From the NCBI GenBank assembly GCA_026005075.1, contig BPKJ01000003.1:124001-188000 (forward strand): a stretch of 64,000 nucleotides of DNA. The letters run 5' to 3'. The DNA comes from Lysobacteraceae bacterium. GTDB lineage: Bacteria > Pseudomonadota > Gammaproteobacteria > Xanthomonadales > Xanthomonadaceae. Below, one piece after another: positions 52,314 to 62,933 of this stretch (positions are counted from its first letter, which is position 1; every line of letters starts with the position of its first letter). A program made the position numbers and the translations under genes. Under the pieces are notes generated by a model, which was not told the DNA's origin, did not search any database, and saw only the letters and a list, made by a program, of their open reading frames with translations.

Positions 52314-55300
52314 ATGAACGCCGTGCCCGCCGAATCGCCAAGTCCCCTCCCAGCTATCCTCGCCGCGCTCGAGCGCCGGCTGTCCGGAACCCGCCTGAAG
52401 GATGCGACGGCCCTTGCCGAGGCCTTCGGCAGGCGCCTTGGCGAGGAAGACCTTGCGGCGCGCAGCCCCGAGCAGTGGGCGGCGCTGCTTGCCGGCTTTC
52501 TCGACTTCATGCGCGACCGCAAGCCGGGTACGGCCAAGCTGCGGGTTTTCCACCCCAAGGCCGAGGAGGAGGGCTGGGACTGCTCGCATACGGTCATCCA
52601 GATCGCCAACGACGACATGCCCTTCCTCGTGGATTCGGTGAGCATGGCGATCGCGCAGAACGAGGCGCAGGTGCACGCCATCCTCCACCCGGTCGTGCGT
52701 TGCCAGCGCGATCCGGCCGGGCATCTGCTCGGCATCCGGCCCGAGGGACAGCCGGAGTCCCTGATGCACATCGAGATCGACCGTCAGGCCGAGGTCGAGG
52801 ATGTGCGTCGCTTCGAGCAGGCCATCCAGGGCGCCCTTTCCGACGTGCGCGTGTGCGTGCGCGACTGGGCGAGGATGCGGGAAAAGATGCAGCAGTGTGC
52901 GGAACGGCTGGCCAGCGCACGGCTGCCGATCAGCGAGGAGGATCGCGCCGAAGTGATCGAGTTCCTGCGCTGGGTCGCGGACGATCACTTCACCTTCCTG
53001 GGGTACCGGGAATACGAGGTCGTCGAGGCCGACGGCGAGAAGGTCCTGCGCGCGGTGGACGGCTCCGGGCTGGGCTTGCTTGGCACCACGGCGCGCGCGT
53101 CCAGCCCGCGTCCGGTGCGGACGCTGGCGGCCCACGAGCGCCCGCAGAGCGGTGCTGCCGAGGTGCTGATCCTGACCAAGACCAACGCCCGCTCGACCGT
53201 GCATCGCCCCGGATACATGGACTACATTGGCGTGCTGCATTTCGACGACAAGGGCGAGGCCATCGCCGAGCAGCGCTTCATCGGCCTGTACACGTCCAGC
53301 GCCTACCACCGCCGGCCGTGGGACATACCGCTGGTGCGGCGGCGGTTCCGCGGCGTGATGGAGCGCTCGGGCATGCCCGCGGACAGCCATTCCGGAAAGG
53401 CGCTCCGGCACATCCTCGAGACGCTGCCGCGGGACGAGCTGTTCCAGTCCGGCGAGGACGAGCTTTTCCGCACCGCGATGGGCATCCTTGGCCTGCAGGA
53501 GCGGGCGAGGACCAAGCTGTTCCTGCGCCGTGACCGCTACGGGCGGTTCTTCTCGGCGCTGGTCTACATCCCGCGCGAGCGTTTCAACACCGAGGTCAGG
53601 CGCAGGATCGAGGCCATGCTGCGCGAGGCCCTGCACGGCGAGCGGCTCGATACCACGGTGCAGGTCGGCGAGTCGGCGCTGGCACAGCTGCACCTCCTGG
53701 TCCGGCCGCGTCCCGGGGTCGAGGTCGAGGTCGACGTGGCGGACCTCGAGCGCCGGCTGTCCGGGATCGTGCGCAACTGGCTGGACGATCTGCGCGATGA
53801 GCTGGTGAGCCGGCACGGCGAGCCGCGCGGGCTCAAGCTCTTCGCACGCTATGGCAGGGCCTTGCCGGCGGGCTACGTCGAGCAGGTCTCGCCGCAGGTG
53901 GCCGCCGAGGACGTGGAACAGGTCGCCGCCCTGCACGGCCCGGAGGACCTCCGCCTCAAGCTCTACCGCACCTCGAGGGAGGAGCACGAGCGCCTGCGCT
54001 TCAAGCTGTTCCGCTATGCCACGCCGCTGGTGCTCTCCGATGCCCTGCCGATCATGGAGAACATGGGGGTCAAGGTGCTCTCCGAGCACCCCTACGAAGT
54101 GGTCGTGGGTGACGAGACGATCTACATCCAGGACTTCGAGATCATGACCGCGCAGGAGGAGGTCGGCTTCGGCGGGGTCGACGTCGAGGCCCTGCGCAGG
54201 CCCTTCGAGGATGCCTTCGAGCAGGTCTGGCGCGGGAACGCGGAGAACGACGGTTTCAACCGGCTGATCATCGCCGCCAGCCTCGACTGGCGTCAGGTCG
54301 CGATGCTGCGCGGCTACTGCAAGTACCTGCTGCAGACCGGGGTGCCTTTCTCGCAGGCCTACATGGAGGAGACGCTGGCGCGCTATCCGTTGCTGGCGCG
54401 GCTGCTGGTCGAGCTGTTCGAGGCCAAGTTCCATCCCGCCACCGGCAGCGAGAGCGAGGCGGAGATCCGCGCCGGCCAGGAGCGCCTGCGCGCCCAGCTG
54501 CTCGCGCTGGCCGCCGATTCCGAGAGCGATCGGGCCCTGGTCGAGACCCTGGTCGAGGCGCGCGGCGCCGACCGGGAGCGGCAGATCCGGGCGGCCGACG
54601 AGGCCCTGTCCCAGGTCATGGACCGCGTGCAGTCCCTGGACGACGACCGCATCCTGCGCAGCTTCATGGCGGTCATCCACGCGACGCTGCGCACCAGCTT
54701 CTACCGCAAGCGCGACGGCCGTAGCGTCGATTGCATCGCGTTCAAGTTCGACCCGTCCAGGGTGCCGGACCTGCCCAAGCCGCGTCCCTACCGCGAGATC
54801 TTCGTCTACGGTCCGCGTGTCGAGGGCGTGCACCTGCGCTTCGGGCCGGTGGCCCGCGGCGGCCTGCGCTGGTCGGACCGCCGCGAGGACTTCCGCACCG
54901 AAGTGCTGGGGCTGGTCAAGGCGCAGATGGTGAAGAACACCGTGATCGTGCCGGTCGGCGCCAAGGGCGGCTTCTTCGTCAAGCGCCCGCCGGTCAGTGC
55001 GGATCGCGATGCCATCCTCGCCGAGGGCATCGCCTGCTACCGCATGTTCATCAACGCCCTGCTCGACGTGACCGACAACCTCGTCGACGGCCGGGTGGTC
55101 CCGCCCGAGGGCGTGGTGCGCCATGATGGCGACGACCCCTACCTCGTGGTCGCCGCCGACAAGGGCACCGCGACCTTCTCCGACATCGCCAACTCGATCT
55201 CGCTGGAGCATGGCTTCTGGCTCGGCGATGCCTTCGCCTCGGGCGGCTCGGCCGGCTATGACCACAAGCGCATGGGCATCACCGCCAAGGGGGCGTGGGA

Positions 55301-57263
55301 GTCGGTCAAGCGGCATTTCCGTGCCCTCGGCCGGGACTGCCAGAGCGAGGACTTCACCTGCGTCGGCATCGGCGACATGTCCGGCGACGTGTTCGGCAAC
55401 GGCATGCTGCTGTCGCGCCACATCCGGCTGGTGGCGGCCTTCGACCATCGTCACATCTTCATCGATCCGAACCCCGACGCCGAGAAGTCCTGGCACGAGC
55501 GCAAGCGCATGTTCGATCTGCCGCGCTCCTCGTGGGACGACTACGACAAGTCGCTGATCTCTGAAGGCGGTGGCGTCTGGCCACGCAGCGCCAAGACGAT
55601 CCAGCTCTCGCCGCAGGCACGGCAGGCGCTGGGGCTCGATCCGGAGGGCGGGCCGATGACGCCCAACGAGGTGCTGCGGGCGATCCTCAAGGCGCCGGTG
55701 GACCTGCTCTGGAACGGCGGCATCGGCACCTACGTCAAGTCCAGTGACGAGACCCATGCCGACGTGGGCGACCGCGCCAACAACGCGATCCGCATCAACG
55801 GCTGCGAGCTGCGCTGCAAGGTGGTGGGCGAGGGCGGCAATCTGGGCCTGACCCAGAAGGGCCGCATCGAAGCGGCCCGACACGGGGTCCTGCTCAACAC
55901 CGACTTCATCGACAACTCCGCCGGCGTGGACACCTCCGACCACGAGGTCAACATCAAGATCCTGCTCAACGGCGCGATGGCGCGCGGAGAGCTGGACCTC
56001 GAACAGCGCAACGCCCTGCTGGCGCAGATGACCGACGAGGTCGAGCACCTCGTGCTGATCGACAACTACCGCCAGAATCAGGCGATCAGCGTGATGGAGC
56101 GGATGAGTGCGGCCCGCCTCGGTTCGTTCCAGCACTTCATCCGCACGCTCGAGTCGCAGGGGCTGCTCGACCGCCAGCTGGAATACCTGCCCTCGGACGC
56201 CGAGTTCTCCGAGCGCAAGCTCCGCGGGGAGGGGCTGACCCGGCCGGAGCTCGCGATCCTGCTCTCCTACGACAAGATCGTGCTCTACCAGCGCCTGCTC
56301 GACTCCGAGGTGCCGGAGGATCCGTTCCTGTCCAGGGAACTGGCACGCTATTTCCCCGAGCCCCTGCGCGAGCGCTTCCGCGAGGACATGGAGTCGCACC
56401 GCCTGCGTCGCGAGATCATCGCCACGGCGGTGACCAACTCGCTGGTCAACCGCATGGGTGCGACCTTCATGCTACGCATGCAGGAGGACACCGGCGAGTC
56501 ACCGGCGGCCATTGCCCGTGCCTACACGATCGCCCGCGAGGTGCTCGACGCGCGCTCGGCCTGGGCCGAGATCGATGCCCTCGACGGCAAGGTCGCGGAG
56601 ACCGCGCAGATCGACGCCCTGCTGCTGATCTGGGCGGTGCTCAGGGCGCAGACCCGCTGGCTGCTGCAGAAGCCCGGGCGGAGAGGCGACATCGCCGAGG
56701 AAGTGGCCCGTTACCAGCCGGGCATGGCCGAGCTGCAGGCCAGGCTCGCCCAGGCGCTTGCCGGCGAAGACGCCGAGCGCATCGCGCAGCAGCGCCAGCA
56801 CTGGCGGAGTCTGGGTTTCCCGGACGGGCTCGCCCAGCGGCTGGCCGTGCTCCCGCTCCTCGACCAGGCGCTGTACCTGATCGAGGTCGCCATCGAGCAC
56901 GATGGCAGCGTGCTCGACGTGGCCCGCGTGCACTCCGACCTCGGTCAGGCCCTGCACCTGCGCTGGCTGCTGGAGCGGATCGAGGAGTTGCCGGTGGAGG
57001 GGCGCTGGCACGCGCTGGCGCGTGGCGCGCTGCGGGATGAGCTGCAGTCGCAGCAGGGCCGTCTGGTGGCACAGCTGCTTCAGGGGCCCAGGAAGCTGCC
57101 CGCCGAGCAGCGCGTGGGCCGCTGGATCTCGCGTGACGATCCGGCCTTGCGCTTCACGCTGCAGATGTTCGCCGAGATCCGCAGCCAGCGTGGCACCGAC
57201 TATCCGACCGTGCAGGTCGCGGTGCGCAGGCTGGCCCAGCTCGCCGAGTCGGGGGCGCGCTGA
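52314..57263 (+). CDS. gdhB: NAD-specific glutamate dehydrogenase, large (about 180-kDa) type
   Basis: Oxidatively deaminates glutamate to 2-oxoglutarate for catabolism. The 1649-residue length is characteristic of the L-GDH180 class. A long N-terminal regulatory region includes [20 protein letters not shown] and ACT-like segments. The catalytic core (about 800-1250) has [69 protein letters not shown] and [24 protein letters not shown]. The ATG at 52314 gives the usual start; a TAGACT hexamer at 52274-52279 may be its -10. A 12-bp stem hairpin follows the stop. Confidence 0.95.
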   Translation: MNAVPAESPSPLPAILAALERRLSGTRLKDATALAEAFGRRLGEEDLAARSPEQWAALLAGFLDFMRDRKPGTAKLRVFHPKAEEEGWDCSHTVIQIANDDMPFLVDSVSMAIAQNEAQVHAILHPVVRCQRDPAGHLLGIRPEGQPESLMHIEIDRQAEVEDVRRFEQAIQGALSDVRVCVRDWARMREKMQQCAERLASARLPISEEDRAEVIEFLRWVADDHFTFLGYREYEVVEADGEKVLRAVDGSGLGLLGTTARASSPRPVRTLAAHERPQSGAAEVLILTKTNARSTVHRPGYMDYIGVLHFDDKGEAIAEQRFIGLYTSSAYHRRPWDIPLVRRRFRGVMERSGMPADSHSGKALRHILETLPRDELFQSGEDELFRTAMGILGLQERARTKLFLRRDRYGRFFSALVYIPRERFNTEVRRRIEAMLREALHGERLDTTVQVGESALAQLHLLVRPRPGVEVEVDVADLERRLSGIVRNWLDDLRDELVSRHGEPRGLKLFARYGRALPAGYVEQVSPQVAAEDVEQVAALHGPEDLRLKLYRTSREEHERLRFKLFRYATPLVLSDALPIMENMGVKVLSEHPYEVVVGDETIYIQDFEIMTAQEEVGFGGVDVEALRRPFEDAFEQVWRGNAENDGFNRLIIAASLDWRQVAMLRGYCKYLLQTGVPFSQAYMEETLARYPLLARLLVELFEAKFHPATGSESEAEIRAGQERLRAQLLALAADSESDRALVETLVEARGADRERQIRAADEALSQVMDRVQSLDDDRILRSFMAVIHATLRTSFYRKRDGRSVDCIAFKFDPSRVPDLPKPRPYREIFVYGPRVEGVHLRFGPVARGGLRWSDRREDFRTEVLGLVKAQMVKNTVIVPVGAKGGFFVKRPPVSADRDAILAEGIACYRMFINALLDVTDNLVDGRVVPPEGVVRHDGDDPYLVVAADKGTATFSDIANSISLEHGFWLGDAFASGGSAGYDHKRMGITAKGAWESVKRHFRALGRDCQSEDFTCVGIGDMSGDVFGNGMLLSRHIRLVAAFDHRHIFIDPNPDAEKSWHERKRMFDLPRSSWDDYDKSLISEGGGVWPRSAKTIQLSPQARQALGLDPEGGPMTPNEVLRAILKAPVDLLWNGGIGTYVKSSDETHADVGDRANNAIRINGCELRCKVVGEGGNLGLTQKGRIEAARHGVLLNTDFIDNSAGVDTSDHEVNIKILLNGAMARGELDLEQRNALLAQMTDEVEHLVLIDNYRQNQAISVMERMSAARLGSFQHFIRTLESQGLLDRQLEYLPSDAEFSERKLRGEGLTRPELAILLSYDKIVLYQRLLDSEVPEDPFLSRELARYFPEPLRERFREDMESHRLRREIIATAVTNSLVNRMGATFMLRMQEDTGESPAAIARAYTIAREVLDARSAWAEIDALDGKVAETAQIDALLLIWAVLRAQTRWLLQKPGRRGDIAEEVARYQPGMAELQARLAQALAGEDAERIAQQRQHWRSLGFPDGLAQRLAVLPLLDQALYLIEVAIEHDGSVLDVARVHSDLGQALHLRWLLERIEELPVEGRWHALARGALRDELQSQQGRLVAQLLQGPRKLPAEQRVGRWISRDDPALRFTLQMFAEIRSQRGTDYPTVQVAVRRLAQLAESGAR

Positions 57264-57279
57264 GCCAGCGTGGTCCGGA

Positions 57280-57307
57280 CCACGGCCGGGCAGCGGCCCG
57301 GCCGTGG
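57280..57307 (+). terminator. Hairpin after glutamate dehydrogenase
   Basis: Perfect 12-bp stem CCACGGCCGGGC/GCCCGGCCGTGG with loop AGCG, 17 bp after the stop. There is no T-run, so terminator function is probable but not certain. Confidence 0.5.
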
Positions 57308-57360
57308 CAATCCGGCGCCGGATGGTTCAAAGTCGGGCGGCCAACGCGACGGAGGATTGC

Positions 57361-58131
57361 ATGTCGACCCCGCCCCGCCTTGCCTTCCTGGCGAGCAGTG
57401 TTCCCGAGGCGCAGGCCCAGAAGGCCCGCTACGAGGCCCGCTACGGAGTCTGCCCGCTGGAGGAATGCGACATCATCGTCGCACTCGGCGGGGACGGATT
57501 CATGCTCCGCACGCTGCATCGCCATCACCATCGCAACAAGCCGTTCTACGGCATGAAGTCCGGCACCGTGGGCTTTCTGATGAACCAGCATCGTCCCGAC
57601 GATCTGGTCGAGCGCATCGCGCGGGCGCACCCGGCCATCCTCAAGCCGCTGGAGATGGAAGCGATCAGCGAGGCCGGGACCACCACCACCGCGCTGGCCT
57701 TCAACGAGGTCTCGCTGCTGCGGCAAAGCAAGCAGGCCGCCAAGATCCGCATCCTCCTCAACGGCAAGCCGCGACTCGAGGAGCTGATCTGCGACGGCGT
57801 GCTGGTCTCCACGCCGGCGGGCAGCACGGCCTACAACCTGTCCGCGCACGGGCCGATCCTTCCGCTGGACAGCCACACGCTGGCGCTGACGCCGATCAGC
57901 CCGTTCCGGCCGCGCCGCTGGCGCGGCGCGATCCTGCGTGCCGACACCGTCGTCGTGCTGGAGATCCTCGACCACTACAAGCGCCCGGTGAGTGCCACCG
58001 CCGACTCCTCGGAGGTGCGCGACGTGGTCGAGGTCAGGGTGAAGGAATCGCGCGAGCGCACCGTGACCTTGCTGTTCGACCCCGAGCACAACCTCGAAGA
58101 GCGGATCCTCGACGAGCAGTTCGCCGCCTGA
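57361..58131 (+). CDS. nadK: NAD kinase
   Basis: Phosphorylates NAD to NADP. The 256-residue product has the diagnostic [13 protein letters not shown] (GGDG) motif, [21 protein letters not shown] with the NE pair, and [23 protein letters not shown]. It is shorter than E. coli NadK (292) because the N terminus is compact ([18 protein letters not shown]), as in other Xanthomonadales and Alphaproteobacteria. A GGAGG ribosome site 7 bp before the ATG at 57361 fixes the start. It neighbours a nucleotidase and an NAD-dependent dehydrogenase. Confidence 0.95.
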   Translation: MSTPPRLAFLASSVPEAQAQKARYEARYGVCPLEECDIIVALGGDGFMLRTLHRHHHRNKPFYGMKSGTVGFLMNQHRPDDLVERIARAHPAILKPLEMEAISEAGTTTTALAFNEVSLLRQSKQAAKIRILLNGKPRLEELICDGVLVSTPAGSTAYNLSAHGPILPLDSHTLALTPISPFRPRRWRGAILRADTVVVLEILDHYKRPVSATADSSEVRDVVEVRVKESRERTVTLLFDPEHNLEERILDEQFAA

Positions 58132-58197
58132 GCGGCGGGCCCCGCCCCTGCCCGAGGGCCTCGGCGTCGGCTATCCTGAACGCCCGGATCGATCGCC

Positions 58198-59106
58198 ATG
58201 CCTGCGCCCAGCCGTCCCCTGGAACCCTTCGTCATCGCGATCTCCTCGCGGGCGCTGTTCGACCTCGAGGAATCCCATGCGCTGTTCGAGCGGGAGGGAC
58301 TCGAGGCCTATGCCGAGTACCAGCGCAGCCACGAGGACGAGGTGCTGGCTCCGGGCATCGCCTTCCCGCTGGTGAAGAAGCTGCTGGCGCTCAACGCCCT
58401 CGGCCGCGAGGGCGTGCCGCCGATCGAGGTGATCCTGCTCTCCCGCAACTCGGCCGACACCGGCCTGCGGATCTTCAACTCGATCGAGCACCACGGGTTG
58501 GGAATCGTCCGCGCGGCCTTCACCAACGGCGCGCCGCCTTGGCCCTACATCCGGCCTTTCGGCGCCGCGCTGTTCCTCTCCGCGCATCCGGAGGACGTCG
58601 GCAAGGCCCTCAACGCCGGGGTGGCGGCCGCCACGCTGCTGCCCTCGCGCAGCCACGGCGGACATCCGACCCAGTTGCGGATCGCCTTCGACGGCGATGC
58701 GGTGCTGTTCGGCAACCAGAGTGAACGGATCTCGCAGGAGGAGGGCCTGGAGGCCTTCGCCCGCAACGAGCGCGACAAGGCCCGCGAGCCGCTTCCGGCC
58801 GGTCCCTTCCGCGGCGTGCTCAATGCCCTGCACCGGATCCAGGCGGCGTTTCCGGCCGACGACGCACCGCTGCGCACGGCACTGGTGACGGCGCGCTCGG
58901 CACCCGCCCACAAGCGGGTCATCCTCACCCTGCGCGACTGGGGCGTGCGGCTGGACGAGGCGCTGTTTCTCGGTGGGCGCGACAAGGGGCCGTTTCTCGA
59001 GGCCTTCGGGGCCGACATCTTCTTCGACGACTCGCACACCAACGTCGAGTCGGCGCGGCGCCACGTCGCCACCGGACATGTCCCCTGGGTCGAGGAGGGC
59101 GGTTGA
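58198..59106 (+). CDS. 5'-nucleotidase (PF06189-type, cytosolic)
   Basis: 302 residues matching the bacterial/eukaryotic cytosolic 5'-nucleotidase I family, which hydrolyses nucleoside monophosphates: FVIAISSRALFDLEESHALFE at the N terminus (phosphatase motif region), VEVILLSRNSADTGLRIFNS, FTNGAPPWPYIRPFGAALFLSA, LRIAFDGDAVLFGNQSE (DGDAV motif) and DIFFDDSHTNVESA at the end. Identification rests on these blocks; substrate preference cannot be read from sequence. A -10-like TATCCT precedes it. It lies 66 bp after nadK. Confidence 0.88.
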   Translation: MPAPSRPLEPFVIAISSRALFDLEESHALFEREGLEAYAEYQRSHEDEVLAPGIAFPLVKKLLALNALGREGVPPIEVILLSRNSADTGLRIFNSIEHHGLGIVRAAFTNGAPPWPYIRPFGAALFLSAHPEDVGKALNAGVAAATLLPSRSHGGHPTQLRIAFDGDAVLFGNQSERISQEEGLEAFARNERDKAREPLPAGPFRGVLNALHRIQAAFPADDAPLRTALVTARSAPAHKRVILTLRDWGVRLDEALFLGGRDKGPFLEAFGADIFFDDSHTNVESARRHVATGHVPWVEEGG

Positions 59107-59186
59107 ACGGCGTGGCGGCGTGGGCAGGCCGCCGTCGACCGGCGTGGTTTCGGCGCGGGGCACGGGCGCATGGCCGGCGCATGGAT

Positions 59187-60529
<1,343 letters not shown>

Positions 60530-60576
60530 AGCCGGGCAGAGGGCCCCGGCGGCCGCTCCGCATCCGGAGGAGGGCG

Positions 60577-61509
60577 GTGGAGGAACTGAACGATCTCGCG
60601 CTGTTCGCGCAGGTGGTCGAGCACGGCGGCTTCGCCGCCTGCGAGCGTGCGACCGGGATCACCCGCTCGCGCCTGTCGCGAAGGGTGGCGGCGCTGGAGA
60701 AGGCGCTCGGCGCACGGCTTTTGCAGCGATCCTCGCGAGGCTTTGCGGTCACTGAACTCGGACGCCGTGTCCACGAGCACGCGCGGGCCATGCTCGAGCA
60801 GGCCGAGTGTGCCCGAAACGTGGCCCTGGAACACACACGGGCCCCGCGTGGTCGGGTGCGCGTGAGCTGCCCGGTGGCGCTGGCCCAGGCCCAGCTCGCG
60901 GAGTTGCTGCCGGCCTTCCTGTCGGGGCATCCCGAGGTGCGGCTGCATCTTCTGGTCAGCAACCGCCGCTTCGATCCGGTCGCGGACGGGGTGGACGTGG
61001 CGCTGCGCGTGCGCAGCCGGGTCGACGAGGATCCTGGGCTGATCGTGCGTACCTTCGGGCGCATCCGCGAGCTGCTGGTGGCCAGTCCCGGCTACCTTGC
61101 CTCGCACGGAATCCCGGCGGCGCCTGCCGACCTCTTCGCCCATGCGATCCTGAGCATGCAGGACGAACCCGGCCCGCAGCGGTGGGAGCTGCGCGGAGAC
61201 GGCGACGAGATCGCCAGGGTCGAGTTCGAGCCGCGGGTCGCTGCCAAGGATTTCCCTTTGCTGCTGCGCATGGCGCTGGCCGGGCTGGGCATTGCGCTGC
61301 TGCCCGAGCCGGTGTGCCGCGAGCAGCTCGCCCGCGGCGATCTCGTGCGCGTCCTGCCGGGCTGGGAACTGCCGCTCGGGGTGTGCCATGCCGTCTACGC
61401 CTCGCGACGCGGACTGCTGCCGGCGATCCGCGCCTTTCTCGATCATCTCGACCGGCACTTGCCCGGCCTGCTCGAGCGCGGCGCTCAGCCCTCGAAGCCG
61501 TCGGCGTAG
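60577..61509 (+). CDS. LysR-family transcriptional regulator
   Basis: 310 residues: an N-terminal winged helix-turn-helix (ELNDLALFAQVVEHGGFAACERATGITRSRLSRRVAALEKALGARLLQRS) and a periplasmic-binding-like effector domain (about 90-295; RGRVRVSCPVALAQAQLAELLP, RFDPVADGVDVALRVRSRVD), as in the AaeR/CrgA-like subgroup. It starts at GTG 60577 with GGAGG upstream. Target genes are unknown: it is not divergent from an obvious metabolic gene. Its 3' end overlaps the convergent metalloprotease gene by 25 bp. Confidence 0.92.
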   Translation: MEELNDLALFAQVVEHGGFAACERATGITRSRLSRRVAALEKALGARLLQRSSRGFAVTELGRRVHEHARAMLEQAECARNVALEHTRAPRGRVRVSCPVALAQAQLAELLPAFLSGHPEVRLHLLVSNRRFDPVADGVDVALRVRSRVDEDPGLIVRTFGRIRELLVASPGYLASHGIPAAPADLFAHAILSMQDEPGPQRWELRGDGDEIARVEFEPRVAAKDFPLLLRMALAGLGIALLPEPVCREQLARGDLVRVLPGWELPLGVCHAVYASRRGLLPAIRAFLDHLDRHLPGLLERGAQPSKPSA

Positions 61510-62642
61510 ATGCCGGCGCCGGTGCTGATCGCGCGCAGGCAGGAGGCCTGCTCGATCCGCGGTTGCACGGTGGCGAGCGAGCAGGGCGAGAACGTGGTGC
61601 TGGAACCGCTTACCGATGCGCGCATGATCCACCCGCTGCCGGTCTGGTCCGCACACACCGAACCCGCCTCGCCGTCGTGCTCGGCGCCGAGGTTGTGGCC
61701 CATCTCGTGGGCGATGATCACCGCCGTCACCATGGAAGCGCTGCGCACCTGATCGACGCCGTAGCCGTAGCCGGTGCTGCACAGCGTGCCCACGTAGGCC
61801 ACGCCGGCGACCGAGCCGTCGAAGTCCTTGCCGCTGAACAGGTGGGTGACGGCGCCCTTGGGAAGGGTGCTGCCCGCGCCGCCGGTCATGAAGGTCCGGA
61901 AGGCGCCGAGCAGCGCCGAGCCGTTGGTAGGCGTGAGGGTATGGGGTTGGTCCAGATGGTGCAGGTGGGCAAGGCGCACCCGCAGACCGAGCTGGTCGGT
62001 GTAGATGCCGTCGATGACGCTGACCCGGCCGAGCACGATCGCGTCGCGGCTGCTGCCGTGCAGGGCGGTGAACTCCGGATCGGTCACCACGGACAGGTCC
62101 ATCTCGCGCAGGGCTGCCTTGGCGGCAGCCGGTGCCGAGGGCTGCGGTCGCAAGGCGGCGGGGATCGGCGGGTAGGTGTGCCAGTGCTGGTCACCGGCAA
62201 GGCCCGGCAGGGTCACATCCCGCAGGCGGTAGGCGACGTGGCCCCGGGCGCTGGCGGGCCGTCCCGCGGACGCCTGACCGGCCGGCTCCAGCAGCCAGAG
62301 GTCCTCGCCGTCCGACCACGCGCCCGACCACGCGCCCGCCTGTTCGACCATGCGCACCCAGCCCGATGGCCGTCCCGCGGGATGGCCCGCGTACAGCCGC
62401 AGCCCGGTGCGCGCGATCCTCGCGCGCTCGGCCCCGGGCATGGCCTGCAGCAGGCTGTCGTCCTCCGCGAGCACGAGATGCACGGCCCGCGTGTCCATCT
62501 CCAGCGAAAGCCGCAGGCCGTCCCCGGCCTTGCCGGCCTTGAGCACGGGTCGGGCCGCCTGCAGCGCGCGCACGACGGGCTCGGCCATCGCCGTCGCACA
62601 GGCGGCCAGGAGCAGCACCAGGACGAACCATCTCGAAGCCAT
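61485..62642 (-). CDS. Secreted reprolysin-like (M12B-type) zinc metalloprotease
   Basis: 385 residues with an N-terminal export signal; LLAAC at 11-15 is also a possible lipobox. A prodomain-like region (about 25-180) precedes the catalytic domain, whose extended zinc motif HEMGHNLGAEHD (His312, Glu313, His316, His322, Asp323) is that of adamalysins/ADAM-type metzincins. A Met-turn candidate follows at Met340 (SGWIMRA). Cys at 288, 330, 354 and 368 may form disulfides. The protein ends AGIYADGFEG, resembling a C-terminal (I/Y)xxDGFE tag recurrent in secreted Xanthomonadales proteins as I recall them. Probably an extracellular degradative enzyme. Confidence 0.85.
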   Translation of the reverse strand: MASRWFVLVLLLAACATAMAEPVVRALQAARPVLKAGKAGDGLRLSLEMDTRAVHLVLAEDDSLLQAMPGAERARIARTGLRLYAGHPAGRPSGWVRMVEQAGAWSGAWSDGEDLWLLEPAGQASAGRPASARGHVAYRLRDVTLPGLAGDQHWHTYPPIPAALRPQPSAPAAAKAALREMDLSVVTDPEFTALHGSSRDAIVLGRVSVIDGIYTDQLGLRVRLAHLHHLDQPHTLTPTNGSALLGAFRTFMTGGAGSTLPKGAVTHLFSGKDFDGSVAGVAYVGTLCSTGYGYGVDQVRSASMVTAVIIAHEMGHNLGAEHDGEAGSVCADQTGSGWIMRASVSGSSTTFSPCSLATVQPRIEQASCLRAISTGAGIYADGFEG

Positions 62643-62797
62643 GGGCCTTCCGCGCGGGGAACGGGAGCCCAAGCATAGCCCGACGGTGGCCGCCGCGGCG
62701 CAACCCGCACCACCGCGCACGACCGGCCCTGCGCCGGCGGGGCGGAGGCTACCCGCCTTTCTCCGTTCCCCTGCCGAGGCTAGACTGGGCGCCCGAC

Positions 62798-62887
62798 GGA
62801 GAGATGGCCGAGCGGTTTAAGGCAGCAGTCTTGAAAACTGCCGTGGGCCTGCGCCCACCGTGGGTTCGAATCCCACTCTCTCCGCCA
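62798..62887 (+). tRNA. tRNA-Ser (anticodon TGA)
   Basis: 90-nt class II tRNA. The acceptor GGAGAGA pairs with TCTCTCC (62877-62883), followed by discriminator G and encoded CCA. The anticodon stem GCAGT/ACTGC encloses CTTGAAA, with TGA at 62832-62834. A long variable arm (GTGGGCCTGCGCCCAC) is present. A -10-like TAGACT lies at 62781-62786. Same acceptor stem as the tRNA-Ser(GCT) at 1815, as expected for one SerRS. Confidence 0.97.
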
Positions 62888-62933
62888 GTTCCTCGGCCGT
62901 CCCGGCCGCCTCGCCGCGTCCCTGCCCACCTGC

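Noticed and set aside
52740..52775. MCIRDS peptide on the minus strand, reminiscent of translated transposase-adapter contamination
   Set aside because: The DNA (ATGTGCATCAGGGACTCC) is not the adapter sequence and lies inside a continuous, conserved glutamate dehydrogenase frame.
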